This document shows positions 40,242 through 50,010 of a stretch of 64,000 nucleotides of DNA, one piece after another. Position 1 is the first letter of the stretch; the number at the start of each line of letters is the position of its first letter. Origin of the DNA: a virus; the IMG/VR virus record IMGVR_UViG_3300025011_000038, positions 1 to 64,000 of that record, one strand, 5' to 3'. Under the pieces are notes generated by a model, which was not told the DNA's origin, searched no databases, and worked only from the letters and a program-made list of their open reading frames with translations. The position numbers were made by a program, and so were the translations under genes.

Positions 40242-41654
40242 ATGTCTTATTGGAAACCAATACGAGGAGTACGTGAACCTATCTCAATAAGAGAATTTAA
40301 GGGTGTCAACAAGCTTGACGCTTTTTCTATTTCAGACGGTCAATTTACTTCTACAAAAAACATGACCGCATCTAAATATCCAACAGTTACAACTAGACCC
40401 GGTACTTTAAAAGTTGGGGCAGACCTTACTGCTGCTATCTTGGGTTTAGGTGTCTGGAAGGATGAGGAACTGCACGTTATTGACGATAACGGTCTTTGGG
40501 TTAAACTTTTATCTAACGGCAATTGGGGCACAACTTTAGAGTCTGGTCTTAGTGCCGGTGATATGTGGAGTTTTTGCAACTTCAAGGGTAATCTAAGCGA
40601 AATAAATTTAATCGGCGCTAACGGTAGTGATCCTATCAAAAGATATGACGGTACCAATGTTAGCGATCTATCTAATGCTCCGACAGGTGGAAACTTCATC
40701 GAGCAACACGACAACCGCCTGTACTGTGCAGTAAATAATACGGTCCATTTTTCCGCATTGAGTAAGGCAGATGATTGGTCAACCGTTGACGATTCTGGGC
40801 AAATTGTTGCTGAGACTCAGGACGGAGAAGAAATCAACGGCCTTAAGGCAGGACCTGGACATTTAATCGTATTTAAACCTCATGCAATTTTTGAACTTTA
40901 TGGGACAGGTCCAATAAACTACGATCTGACTCCGGTAAGTGAAAAAATAGGTTGTGTCTCAAACGCTTCTGCCGTTATGGTCGGAGGCGTTTTGTATTTT
41001 CTAAGTCATAGAGGGATTGAGAGATATAGCGGTGGTTTATCGCCCGATAATGGATTTTGCCTGCCTATTCAGTGGTATCTTAATAATATCAATGCCACTA
41101 ACCGACATAAATCTTGTGCCGGTACTGACGGTAAAAATCTTTATATGGCAATACCACTTTTGACCGCCACTGAACCTTCTCACGTTCTCGAATACGACAC
41201 GACATTTAATGTGTGGTACGTTTGGGAGATGGGCAACTACCCAAGAATATTTACTAACTTCAAAGAGGATTTTTATTACGGCGATTCTGCCGGACAGGTA
41301 CATAAGTTTGGTGGCACGCTAGACGGTGAATCGGCTGTATCATGGTATGCTATTTCTAAGCCGTTTGGCGCAGGTAGTTTAGCGCAACGCAGGCAGTGGT
41401 ATAGTATGTGGCTTATTGTTGACCTGCCGGTTGGTAGCACATTGAATGCTTATCTTTCTGCTGATGCCGAGGGTGACGGTAGCTGGACGCTGGTAAAATC
41501 GTTGACCGCACAAAGCAGTATACAGGACACAAGAATTATCATTCCGGTCAATACTGTAGCTAATGCAAATTGGATACGGTATAAATTAAGCGGTACCGGA
41601 CCGTGTACCGTACATGAAGTAATAAGGCAGGAAAGAATCCTGCCTTGGAGGTGA
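40242..41654 (+). CDS. tail stabilisation / beta-propeller protein
   Basis: A 470-residue protein (MSYWKPIRGVREPISIREF). Repeated beta segments such as EQHDNRLYCAVNNTVHFSALSKADDW and YFLSHRGIERYSGG are typical of the P22 gp10-like packaged-DNA stabilisation proteins, which plug the portal and connect to the tail needle. Position next to the adaptor fits. Confidence 0.6.
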   Translation: MSYWKPIRGVREPISIREFKGVNKLDAFSISDGQFTSTKNMTASKYPTVTTRPGTLKVGADLTAAILGLGVWKDEELHVIDDNGLWVKLLSNGNWGTTLESGLSAGDMWSFCNFKGNLSEINLIGANGSDPIKRYDGTNVSDLSNAPTGGNFIEQHDNRLYCAVNNTVHFSALSKADDWSTVDDSGQIVAETQDGEEINGLKAGPGHLIVFKPHAIFELYGTGPINYDLTPVSEKIGCVSNASAVMVGGVLYFLSHRGIERYSGGLSPDNGFCLPIQWYLNNINATNRHKSCAGTDGKNLYMAIPLLTATEPSHVLEYDTTFNVWYVWEMGNYPRIFTNFKEDFYYGDSAGQVHKFGGTLDGESAVSWYAISKPFGAGSLAQRRQWYSMWLIVDLPVGSTLNAYLSADAEGDGSWTLVKSLTAQSSIQDTRIIIPVNTVANANWIRYKLSGTGPCTVHEVIRQERILPWR

Positions 41655-41658
41655 TAAT

Positions 41659-42393
41659 ATGCCCTTTCCGACACTATCTAATTTTTCCGGTATGCAAGAT
41701 AAAACGCCGGATGAATTAGCTAGATTAAGGAAGGAATTGCAATGGCTTTTACAATCTCTTGACCATTTTAATGTTAAAGAACTATATACTGAGTATTGTT
41801 CTATTAAGTCTAAAGACGGAGAAACTATCATTGATGGTCCAAAGTTACTAATGTCAGACAAACAAGCAACTCCTGTTCTTAGATTAAGACAAGGATATGA
41901 CGATGTTACCGGAGATTTTCTATTTGAGTTATATGACGCTTTGGGCAATAAGACAGTAGGTATTGATAGCAATGGTCAAGCAACATTTACTGGGACTATT
42001 ACTGGTGGAGTGATTCAAACGGCTGTAGGGGGAAACGACAGGATTGTTATTACGAATAATTCTCTTGCAACATACAAGCATGATTTGATTACCGAAACTG
42101 ACTACAAGAACGGTATAGCATGGGGTTTCGATGAAGGCAGCAATTACGGTGACGTTGTTTTTTATGATGCAGGGGTTCCGGTTATGCAGTTTTATAATAA
42201 TCTAGCCGGTGATGGATATTCCATTAAACCATTAAATGCTGCTACTGTATTTGCGGAAGGAAGTTGGGATTTTTTTTATGCCGATATAACTGGATTAGTG
42301 ACTGATACCGTTGGCGATCATAGGCACTCTTACGGAGAAAGTAGTTACACAGGTTATTCTGGTGGTCATAGTCACTCAGTAAATGGAGGTTAA
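41659..42393 (+). CDS. tail fibre/tip protein with His-rich end
   Basis: A 244-residue protein. It has a helical N-terminus (DELARLRKELQWLLQSL), a central fibre-like region (GNKTVGIDSNGQATFTGTITGG) and a C-terminus rich in HxH motifs (GDHRHSYGES...GGHSHSVNGG), as in receptor-binding fibre tips that hold metal ions. Adjacent start GGAGGTG. Confidence 0.55.
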   Translation: MPFPTLSNFSGMQDKTPDELARLRKELQWLLQSLDHFNVKELYTEYCSIKSKDGETIIDGPKLLMSDKQATPVLRLRQGYDDVTGDFLFELYDALGNKTVGIDSNGQATFTGTITGGVIQTAVGGNDRIVITNNSLATYKHDLITETDYKNGIAWGFDEGSNYGDVVFYDAGVPVMQFYNNLAGDGYSIKPLNAATVFAEGSWDFFYADITGLVTDTVGDHRHSYGESSYTGYSGGHSHSVNGG

Positions 42394-42396
42394 TGT

Positions 42397-42594
42397 ATGG
42401 ATATTGAGATTCAAATAAAAGAGGAATTAAAGCAAAGAAGGTTAACTCAGTTAAAACAAAGATACTTTTCTTTAGAGTTAGATTTAGTTGCTTTAGAGGC
42501 TGTAGGTAATATTAAGGGTAAGGAAATGACCATAGAACGTATGGCTAACGTACAAAAGGCTTACGAGGCTGTGGAGGCCATTATTATTGAATAG
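42397..42594 (+). CDS. small coiled-coil protein
   Basis: A 65-residue protein (MDIEIQIKEELKQRRLT), almost entirely helical with heptad spacing. It is 3 bases after the previous stop with GGAGG. Possibly a chaperone for the fibre or an ejection protein partner. Confidence 0.5.
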   Translation: MDIEIQIKEELKQRRLTQLKQRYFSLELDLVALEAVGNIKGKEMTIERMANVQKAYEAVEAIIIE

Positions 42595-42605
42595 GAGGTG
42601 TTAAT

Positions 42606-44117
42606 ATGGCCTACAATAGATACGGCGAATTAATTGGCTTACAAAGTCAACCTGCCGCTACCTCATGGCAAGATAAGTTAAAGTCTTATTCTACCGACAG
42701 GGGTTCCGCTATTCAAGAATTAATGAGAGCAAAGAATGTCTACGGTCAAGAACAGGCGTTGGGCGCAGGGCAGGATAGACTAAATCAAATATCCAGATGG
42801 GCAAGTCAGGTAAGGCAGGCAGGCGGTCTTAGCGACAGCCAATATGGTTCAGGTGTGTCCGGTCAGCAGGCAGAAAGAAATTACGGCAACTATCAGAATC
42901 AGCAACAACAAAAGAACTATCAAACGCAAACCCAAAACATGCTTAGTCAATTGCAGAAGAAAGTCAATACTCCGTTTAGCTATGACCCTGAGAATGATCC
43001 GAGATACAAGGCAGCGCAACAATTGGCCGAATCACAGGCAAGAACGGCAGGAAATCAGGCTATGGAGGCATTAAACGATAGGGGTATTCTGAACTCTACT
43101 ATTACCTCTGATAGACTTGGACAGATAGGTAAGCAGTATTCCGATAGCGTACTCCAGATGGTTCCGCAGTTATATCAAAATGCCTATCAGGAATATCAAG
43201 GTGGCATAAACAATATGTCTGCAATGCTGAACGCTCTAGCTAATCAAGAAAATACTCTCTATGGCAGGGTTGCACAGCAGGATCAATCAGATGCTGCAGC
43301 TAGTCAGTGGGGCCAGGAATACGATCTCAAGAAGGCATTACAAGATGCTCAGATACAGAACTATGCCGATGATATGCAATATAAATATGCGGCGTTGGAT
43401 GCTGAAAACAGGAATAGCCTCAATGACCTTGCTTATCGGTACTCGGCATTAAATAGTAAGTCTGATGGTTATGATGATAAAAATGCCCAAGAAGAAGGCT
43501 TGCAACTAATGTTAGCGCAATCAGAATTCTACAGCACAGGAAACGACTATTTAGCTGATGTTAGGAGAAATAAGTCAGAACTGCTAAAGATGCTTGGGAC
43601 AGATGGATACACCAAACTTGAAAAATACGCATTAAGTATGTCCGATGATACGGAAGGATGGAGCGGAACTAAGTTTAAAAAAGGTAGTTCTAGTCCAATA
43701 GGGCAAAGGTTAAAAGAAATAATGGTAAACCCTAATGCCCCCACCTCGAGCAAAACAGGCATATCTAGCGACATTGTGAGTGTCGTGAATAATGTCGCCT
43801 CTAGGTACGATGTTGACCCTGCACTAATTCTAGCAATCGGTCAACATGAGACGGGGTGGGGTAAATTAGGTGATGGCAGAAAAGGCATGTATACCGGATA
43901 TGGATCATACGATAGCGGTTCTGATTACGGTTATGCCGGACTTGAAAAGCAGGTTGAAGGTACGGCAAAGAAAATGAGGGCATGGGGCATGAGTAGGGGT
44001 AACGTCAGTCTTGAGAGGTTAAAGACAGGTAATAGCGGTAAACTACCAACAGGAATATACGCTACCGACAAGAATTGGCCCAATGCAATATGGAAATATT
44101 ATCAGAAGTATAGGTAG
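42606..44117 (+). CDS. ejection protein with lytic domain
   Basis: A 503-residue protein. The N-terminal two thirds is helical and Gln-rich, like internal virion proteins. The C-terminal 130 residues (DIVSVVNNVASRYDVDPALILAIGQHETGWGKL) have a lysozyme-like fold with a Glu in HETGWG as the presumed catalytic acid. It probably opens peptidoglycan during DNA ejection. Confidence 0.65.
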   Translation: MAYNRYGELIGLQSQPAATSWQDKLKSYSTDRGSAIQELMRAKNVYGQEQALGAGQDRLNQISRWASQVRQAGGLSDSQYGSGVSGQQAERNYGNYQNQQQQKNYQTQTQNMLSQLQKKVNTPFSYDPENDPRYKAAQQLAESQARTAGNQAMEALNDRGILNSTITSDRLGQIGKQYSDSVLQMVPQLYQNAYQEYQGGINNMSAMLNALANQENTLYGRVAQQDQSDAAASQWGQEYDLKKALQDAQIQNYADDMQYKYAALDAENRNSLNDLAYRYSALNSKSDGYDDKNAQEEGLQLMLAQSEFYSTGNDYLADVRRNKSELLKMLGTDGYTKLEKYALSMSDDTEGWSGTKFKKGSSSPIGQRLKEIMVNPNAPTSSKTGISSDIVSVVNNVASRYDVDPALILAIGQHETGWGKLGDGRKGMYTGYGSYDSGSDYGYAGLEKQVEGTAKKMRAWGMSRGNVSLERLKTGNSGKLPTGIYATDKNWPNAIWKYYQKYR

Positions 44118-44130
44118 GAGGTGAGTACCG

Positions 44131-47100
44131 ATGGCTAAATATGATTTTTCAAAAGCATGGGAATCTACTCATGCCGCATATGAAATGCCTGACTATGTCG
44201 AAGAAGAACCTCAAGAACCAAAACAAATACCCATACCTCCGAAACAGTCACTATATAAAAGACTTGACAGTAGGATTGGCGGCATACTGCCTGCGGGTGC
44301 AGAAGGACCGTCATTTAAGGACGTTTCTTCTGATGCTATCTATTTACCAAGAAATATAATGGAAAAGGCGACTAATGCTGCATCTCTTGGATTATACGAC
44401 AAGTTTATGAATTGGTCTGATAGGAAAATTTCAGATTTAAACGATAGTCCAATTGAATCATCCCTCTACGAAGCAAAATCACCTCTTGGTAAAAGTGCTG
44501 GCGTTGTCGGAGAGATGTACGGCATGATGGCCCCGATTGGAGTTGCCTATAAGGGTGCCAACTTACTAGCTAGAGGAATTAATCCAACTACTACAGCAGG
44601 CAAATTGGGCAAAACAGCATTAACTGGAGGATTAGCAGGGGCAGGATACGAGGGCGCATTATCAGCACTAGAAGGCAACGACCCTTCCAAAATAGCTGAG
44701 GATGCAGGCAGGGGTGCATTATTCTTCGGTGCAGGTGGACTTGCCGGTGACGTTATTGGTGCAGGGGTAAATAGGTATCTACCTAATACCCCTAACCTAG
44801 CAAAAGATTTTATTCATGGCGCAACTGTTGGTGGTACAGGTTTAACGGCAACGATACCAACATTATCTGATGGAGAGAAACCTACTCTTGGAGATTTAGG
44901 TACTACAGCAGGTAGTTTAGGTGCTTTTAGTGCCATTATGTCCGCGCTAAGTAGAGGTAAGATAAAACCTGATATGCCAACAAAAGAAGTCATCTCTCCC
45001 GAAGTCAAGGCAGACATACCGACAGATATTAACGGCGCCAGGAATATTCTAAACAGCGCAACCAACTTCGGCAGGGCGACAAGGATATTAGATGCTTACC
45101 CTGAGTTGGGCGCAGAGTTTCCGCAATTCAGACTAAAGCAGGGAGATAAGGTTATCCTACCTAACGGCAAAGAAGCAACCGTCAAGAACGCTGACAGACT
45201 GATTATTCAGGCTGAGGTGGACGGTAAAACGGTTAGTGTTGGCCGGAAGGTTGTTAAGATACCGGAAACTAAGGTTGAAGTGCCGGAACAGGTATTACCG
45301 GAGGTTGAAACACCTGAGACTATCCAACAACCTGCCGTAAGAGAGACTAGAAGCGGTGCTGAGATTTTACCTGATGAAAATATAATGCAGGCAGACTCAC
45401 AGGCTAAGAGCATGGCCGAGGACATTGGACTTAAACCGGAGAAAGCTGAAACAGAGACGAAGGTAGATACAACCACACAAGAAACTGTTGACGGTCCAGA
45501 GAGGGCAGGTTATTACGATCCTGGTACTATTGGTGCGGCAAGACTTACTCCACCGGAAACAATAGATACTATCACATCTAAGACAAATAAGCCAGTATTA
45601 ACTGAAAGATTAGCACCCTCCAATGTTGGCAATATGATTAAAAAAGCCTACTACAGGACGGTTGACGGATATAACCGCCTTAATGACTTCGATAAAGCGG
45701 CAAACAGAGCAGGTAGAACAATTCCATTCAATAAACGTGCCTATATTCTGGCGCATAACACGACTAATGCCGAGGCCATGGCAAGAAGAACCCTTGAAGA
45801 AAACATGGTTAATGCAAAGGGTGAACCAGTATATGCGCCACTAAAAGATATAGTTAAGCAGGTTCCCAAGGGTGAATGGCGAAAGTTTGAGGATTACCTA
45901 AAACTTAAGCACTACAAGGCATGGGAAAATTCAGACATGACCGTATATGACAGAGAAATCAATATGTCGCCGGAAATGGCTGATTTAAAAATATCAAAGT
46001 ACGATAATAAGTATTCATGGATGAATCAGGCAGCAAAGGATTATACCGCATGGATTAATAAATTTGGCGAGGAATGGTTGGTTAAAACTGGACTACTCTC
46101 TGAGAATGTATGGAACGCAATGAGGTTAAAATACGGAGATTATATCCCCCTGCAACGGATGATGGAAGAAGTTGAGATCGGTAAAACGGGAGTAAATGGT
46201 TCATTTGCCGACCAACCTAATCCGGTTAAACGTGCCAGAGGTTCGGAACGCAAAACCATTGAGTCGCTTGAAACCATGCTTGAGAGAGTGCCTAACTACA
46301 TTAAAGCGGCCAAGCGCAACGAGGTCATGCAGAAGGTTATTGAGGGTATAAGGCAAGACCCCGAAGGTATGAGCATTTGGGGCGAGATAGTTGATTCGAA
46401 TACCGCCAATCTCACTATGCCGAACATTGTTGCTGGGAGAATAAATGGAGAACGTGTTCACGTTAGAGTTAATGACTTGCCACTACTGGAGGCAATATCC
46501 GGTCTAACTCCGCAAGCACAAAATGTAATTATTAATGCTGCAAGGTCATTAACAAGCAAGATGAAACTTTTAACGACCGGCATTAACCCCATATTCTCAC
46601 TCGGTAGAAACGTAGTTCGTGACCTGCCCATGTCCTATGTGGCATCTAAAAGCACTAACAACCCTATAGAGTGGTCTAGGGATATTGTAGGTGCTTTAGT
46701 AGATATACTAGGAAATAGGGCGGCATATAGGTCATATAAAGATATGGGCGGTGGCTATGCCTCTGCCGTATCAACAGACGTTAATATATTGGCTGACTCT
46801 AAGGCAAAATTAATGCCTGGATATTACGATCTAAGTAATATTAAAAATCCCGTTGAGTATACAAGAAGGCTAATGGGCATACCGTTTAAAGCACTTGAGA
46901 AAATAGCTGACGTTACCGAGGCAGTACCGAGACTTGGAGAGTATCGGCGCATTGTTCGCAAGGAAGGTAACAGTTACGCATCGAGAACTAAGGCATTATA
47001 TGAGAGCAAGGACGTTACAGTAAATTTCCAGAAGAAGAATACCGCTGATGTTACCAATTTCCTAGATACTTTTATTCCTTATTTTGGTGCTTCCGTGAAT

Positions 47101-48132
47101 GGACTGGATAAACTTGGAAGAATATACAGAGATAATCCGGTTGCCGCTATCAATAAGACTATTGGGGCAATAACTATTCCAACTTTAATGCTCTATGCTA
47201 TGAATTACGATAATGAGGAATATAGGAAGTTGAGTAGTTGGGTGAAAGATACAAACCACTTAATTCCCTTGCCTAATGGTACGTTTTTGAAAATGCCTAA
47301 ACCTCGTGAGGGTGGGGTGGTTTTCGGTGCCTTAGTTGAAAGAACGCTAGACAGTCTATTGAAAGAAAATCCAGACGCTTTTTATAAATTTATGGATACG
47401 GTAAAAGCCAGTTTCTTTCCTCCGATTAGAACTATTTATGCTCCGGTTAGTGATATAAGGGCAAATAAGGACTTTGTTAATCGTCCAATTGTTCCTAAAT
47501 ATATGGAAAGCATGTCAGCTGGGCAACAGTATGATGAAAAAACATCTTCATTTGCTAAGATGCTAGGAGAGGTAGACCCCAGCAAAATATCTCCTAAACA
47601 GGTTGATTACTTGGTAAAAAGTTATCTTGGGGTTATCGGGCAAATCGGTATCCCTGCACTATCTGAGGGAAGTACCGGGGATGCCATTAAGCGTATATTT
47701 ACCGCTGACCCTGCTTACTCCAACGACACTATTCAAAAGTTTTACGACAAAAAGAAAGAATACGACACAATCAAAGCTGACACTAAGCAGACCGGGGATA
47801 CTGTCGATGCCAATGACGAGAAGCTTAGGAAGTTATATAGCAAGGTGGCTGAAATGATTTCCGATAACGCCAATGAAGCGAGGGAGTTGCAGAAAAATAA
47901 AGACATACTCCAGAAACAAAAAGCTAATAAGTTAAGGGATATTCAGCTTAAAACTATCATTCTTGCTGACATAGTTAATAGACCTGTCGAAGAACAGTTA
48001 AAGATTTACAATGACTTGAAGCGCAAGAAGTTTATCGTTGAAACAAAACCTAAGTCCGAATCAAAAACCAAGGCAGAGCAGAAAAGACAGCAAAAAAGAA
48101 ATGATGCCATAGGGAAGATTATTTCCCAATAG
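44131..48132 (+). CDS. large internal virion protein with LPD38-like domain
   Basis: A 1,333-residue protein, the largest here. Residues 30-260 are Gly/Ala-rich with membrane-like segments. The middle (residues about 560-1,000; GEWRKFEDYLKLKHYKAWENSDMTVYDREIN and KMKLLTTGINPIFSLGRNVVRD) matches the large-polyvalent-protein LPD38 region found in podovirus ejection proteins. A charged coiled coil ends it. It is likely ejected with DNA to form the channel across the envelope. Confidence 0.7.
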   Translation: MAKYDFSKAWESTHAAYEMPDYVEEEPQEPKQIPIPPKQSLYKRLDSRIGGILPAGAEGPSFKDVSSDAIYLPRNIMEKATNAASLGLYDKFMNWSDRKISDLNDSPIESSLYEAKSPLGKSAGVVGEMYGMMAPIGVAYKGANLLARGINPTTTAGKLGKTALTGGLAGAGYEGALSALEGNDPSKIAEDAGRGALFFGAGGLAGDVIGAGVNRYLPNTPNLAKDFIHGATVGGTGLTATIPTLSDGEKPTLGDLGTTAGSLGAFSAIMSALSRGKIKPDMPTKEVISPEVKADIPTDINGARNILNSATNFGRATRILDAYPELGAEFPQFRLKQGDKVILPNGKEATVKNADRLIIQAEVDGKTVSVGRKVVKIPETKVEVPEQVLPEVETPETIQQPAVRETRSGAEILPDENIMQADSQAKSMAEDIGLKPEKAETETKVDTTTQETVDGPERAGYYDPGTIGAARLTPPETIDTITSKTNKPVLTERLAPSNVGNMIKKAYYRTVDGYNRLNDFDKAANRAGRTIPFNKRAYILAHNTTNAEAMARRTLEENMVNAKGEPVYAPLKDIVKQVPKGEWRKFEDYLKLKHYKAWENSDMTVYDREINMSPEMADLKISKYDNKYSWMNQAAKDYTAWINKFGEEWLVKTGLLSENVWNAMRLKYGDYIPLQRMMEEVEIGKTGVNGSFADQPNPVKRARGSERKTIESLETMLERVPNYIKAAKRNEVMQKVIEGIRQDPEGMSIWGEIVDSNTANLTMPNIVAGRINGERVHVRVNDLPLLEAISGLTPQAQNVIINAARSLTSKMKLLTTGINPIFSLGRNVVRDLPMSYVASKSTNNPIEWSRDIVGALVDILGNRAAYRSYKDMGGGYASAVSTDVNILADSKAKLMPGYYDLSNIKNPVEYTRRLMGIPFKALEKIADVTEAVPRLGEYRRIVRKEGNSYASRTKALYESKDVTVNFQKKNTADVTNFLDTFIPYFGASVNGLDKLGRIYRDNPVAAINKTIGAITIPTLMLYAMNYDNEEYRKLSSWVKDTNHLIPLPNGTFLKMPKPREGGVVFGALVERTLDSLLKENPDAFYKFMDTVKASFFPPIRTIYAPVSDIRANKDFVNRPIVPKYMESMSAGQQYDEKTSSFAKMLGEVDPSKISPKQVDYLVKSYLGVIGQIGIPALSEGSTGDAIKRIFTADPAYSNDTIQKFYDKKKEYDTIKADTKQTGDTVDANDEKLRKLYSKVAEMISDNANEARELQKNKDILQKQKANKLRDIQLKTIILADIVNRPVEEQLKIYNDLKRKKFIVETKPKSESKTKAEQKRQQKRNDAIGKIISQ

Positions 48133-48298
48133 CATCATTTTCCTTTTTTACTAACCATGCACCGAGAAAAATCATAATAGTAAGACCTGCCCCAATGGCT
48201 ATTTCTAAAATATTTTGCAATGATGATGGTAATAGCATGTATATTAAGCTAAAGATAATAAATAGATATAGCCATTTAGCTTGAGTTTGTTTATCCAT
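48119..48298 (-). CDS. lone leftward two-span membrane protein
   Basis: A 59-residue protein (MDKQTQAKWLYLFIIFSLIY) with two transmembrane helices, the second about residues 32-50, then a charged tail. GGAGGTGATC precedes the ATG. An extended -10 TGCTATACT (48330-48335 region) suggests its own promoter. Its end overlaps the end of the ejection-protein gene by 14 bases on the opposite strand. Candidate superinfection-exclusion or lysis-control protein. Confidence 0.55.
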   Translation of the reverse strand: MDKQTQAKWLYLFIIFSLIYMLLPSSLQNILEIAIGAGLTIMIFLGAWLVKKENDAIGK

Positions 48299-48409
48299 AA
48301 GATCACCTCCGGTAATATTATATTACTAGAGTATAGCATTATTCCTTGTTGAATGAAATATTTTTCTTTCGACAAACTAAATTATATATTCATTTATCAA
48401 AATAAAATC

Positions 48410-48468
48410 GTGAGACCCGCCAATCCAGGAGGATTATTAGCGGTGGGTGCTGTCACACCCTGTCTCAC
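48410..48468 (+). ncRNA. candidate three-way-junction RNA before lysis genes
   Basis: GTGAGAC (48410-48416) pairs with GTCTCAC (48462-48468). Inside are two arms: CCGC/GCGG with AATCC/GGATT around loop AGGA, and GGGTG/CACCC with one bulge. A ribosome-site-like AGGAGG lies in the first arm and a 12-codon GTG frame starts in the second, so this could be a translational switch or a small RNA. Confidence 0.5.
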
Positions 48469-48520
48469 ATTTTCATTATAACACCAGTTATTTAATTAAA
48501 CCACCAGGAGGTACTGTAAT

Positions 48521-48757
48521 GTGACGCAGGAACAAGACGTTACAAGACTACAGGAACAGGTAAAATCATTATTTAACGCACAGGAAAAGTTAGAGAATAA
48601 TTTAGAACAACATGAGCGGGACGATAAACAAACATTTGCGGAGGTATTGAAGCGCATGGATGAAATGCACAAATCCTTTCAAAATCGCCTGCCGCCGTGG
48701 GCTACCGCCGTTATTGGTATACTAATGGCTGCCTGCGGTTGGCTGGCAAAGGGCTAG
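48521..48757 (+). CDS. XhlA-like holin-associated protein
   Basis: A 78-residue protein from a GTG (MTQEQDVTRLQEQVKSL) after AGGAGG. A charged coiled coil at residues 5-55 is followed by one C-terminal transmembrane helix (WATAVIGILMAACGWLA). This is the layout of haemolysin XhlA-type proteins that work with holins and endolysins. Confidence 0.7.
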   Translation: MTQEQDVTRLQEQVKSLFNAQEKLENNLEQHERDDKQTFAEVLKRMDEMHKSFQNRLPPWATAVIGILMAACGWLAKG

Positions 48758-48759
48758 AT

Positions 48760-49041
48760 ATGCTAAATAAAAACCAATGTAAAGTATGCGCAACGTGTAT
48801 CGTGATGGGTTTAGTAGTTATATTATTTATGTGCATAAACTTTCAGAAGTTAGACATTAACGAGTTATCAGACAAACAACTAACCACTGAATTAATCAAT
48901 ATAAAGGGCATAGGCGAGGTTACAGCACAAAAGGTAGTTACATACCGCAAAGAACATAAACCCATCACCATAGCCGAATTAGACGGCATTAAGGGCATCG
49001 GAGAGAAAAGGTTATCTCTGATTAAAAAGAAATTTAAGTAG
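48760..49041 (+). CDS. membrane-anchored helix-hairpin-helix protein (ComEA-like)
   Basis: A 93-residue protein from the ATG at 48760. It has a transmembrane segment at residues 12-28, then a ComEA-type HhH domain: LINIKGIGEVTAQKVVTYRKE and IAELDGIKGIGEKRLSLIKK. The two GIG hairpins bind the DNA backbone non-specifically. It resembles a compact version of the competence DNA receptor ComEA, which is unusual inside a lysis cassette. Confidence 0.7.
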   Translation: MLNKNQCKVCATCIVMGLVVILFMCINFQKLDINELSDKQLTTELINIKGIGEVTAQKVVTYRKEHKPITIAELDGIKGIGEKRLSLIKKKFK

Positions 49042-49052
49042 GAGGAAAACCC

Positions 49053-49742
49053 ATGAATATCATACAAAAACCAAGTAAAAATTTCAGCAGTAGACAGGGC
49101 AGAAAAATACTCGCCATCGTTGACCATATAACGGCAGGTTCTTTCAACGGTGCGGTATCATGGCTATCTAACCAGACATCTAAAGCAAGCGCACATTACG
49201 TTATTAGTCGAGCTGGCGAGATTGTGCAGTTAGTCGCTGATGAAAACTCAGCATGGCACGCAGGCAGTATAAATAAACCTAATTGGCCCTTATATGACGG
49301 TGTAAATCCTAACCGCTATACTATTGGCATTGAACATGAGGGATATAAAGATAATGGCGGTGACGGTAATCTAACAGAAGATCAATATGATGCAACACTA
49401 TGGTTACATCGTAAATTAATAGCTAAACACGATATTAAAATTGACCGTGACCATATCATCGGACATTACCGCATCGACAGCGTTAACCGTCCCAATTGTC
49501 CAGGTCCGGCGTTTCCTTGGGATAGGTTGTTTGCTGATTTACAAGGACAACCTGTTAGTCAAGTTCCCGGACCCTTCCCTGACGTTCCCGGTGACAGATG
49601 GAGTGCCGGACATATCCAATGGTGTAAAGATAACGGTTGGATGAAGGGTTTTGACGATGGCACTTTTAGGCCAGAACAACCTATGACACGTGAACAAATG
49701 GCGGTTATTCTTGCTAGATTTAGAGATAAGGGGGTTATATGA
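49053..49742 (+). CDS. N-acetylmuramoyl-L-alanine amidase with SLH domain
   Basis: A 229-residue endolysin. Residues 15-165 are an Amidase_2 fold: VDHITAGSF, a SAHYVISRAGEIVQLV core, TIGIEHEG, and a distal GHYRIDSVNRPNCPG carrying zinc ligands. Residues 175-229 (FPDVPGDRWSAGHIQWCKDNGWMKGFDDGTFRPEQPMTREQMAVILARF) form one SLH domain, which would anchor it to secondary wall polymers. It cuts the amide between MurNAc and L-Ala. Confidence 0.88.
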   Translation: MNIIQKPSKNFSSRQGRKILAIVDHITAGSFNGAVSWLSNQTSKASAHYVISRAGEIVQLVADENSAWHAGSINKPNWPLYDGVNPNRYTIGIEHEGYKDNGGDGNLTEDQYDATLWLHRKLIAKHDIKIDRDHIIGHYRIDSVNRPNCPGPAFPWDRLFADLQGQPVSQVPGPFPDVPGDRWSAGHIQWCKDNGWMKGFDDGTFRPEQPMTREQMAVILARFRDKGVI

Positions 49743-49930
49743 TGACTAAAATGGATTGGCTTTTCGCTGGCTGTATGGTTCTCTGTTTGACGGTATACCT
49801 ATATGGCTGTCTGACGGGTAAACCATTAGACAATGTAAGAGAATTGATCTTTATTTTCGGCACTAGCATAGGTCTAGCCGCAGGAAGTAGATTTCTGGCG
49901 AATAAGGATGCGGATAAAAAGGTAGAATAG
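49739..49930 (+). CDS. holin-like two-span membrane protein
   Basis: A 63-residue protein (MMTKMDWLFAGCMVLCL) with two transmembrane segments (about 8-26 and 35-52) and a charged C-terminus. Its ATG overlaps the amidase stop. Its size and position match phage holins, which form membrane holes that let the amidase out. Confidence 0.6.
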   Translation: MMTKMDWLFAGCMVLCLTVYLYGCLTGKPLDNVRELIFIFGTSIGLAAGSRFLANKDADKKVE

Positions 49931-49974
49931 CGTAACGCGAATAACTTTCTTTATGTCCCGGTGAACTATCCGGA

Positions 49975-50008
49975 AATCCCGGACGGTTGCCGGGATTTTT
50001 CTATTTTT
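49975..50008 (+). terminator. rightward terminator of the late operon
   Basis: AATCCCGG / CCGGGATT stem followed by TTTCTATTTTT. Confidence 0.8.
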
Positions 50009-50010
50009 AC

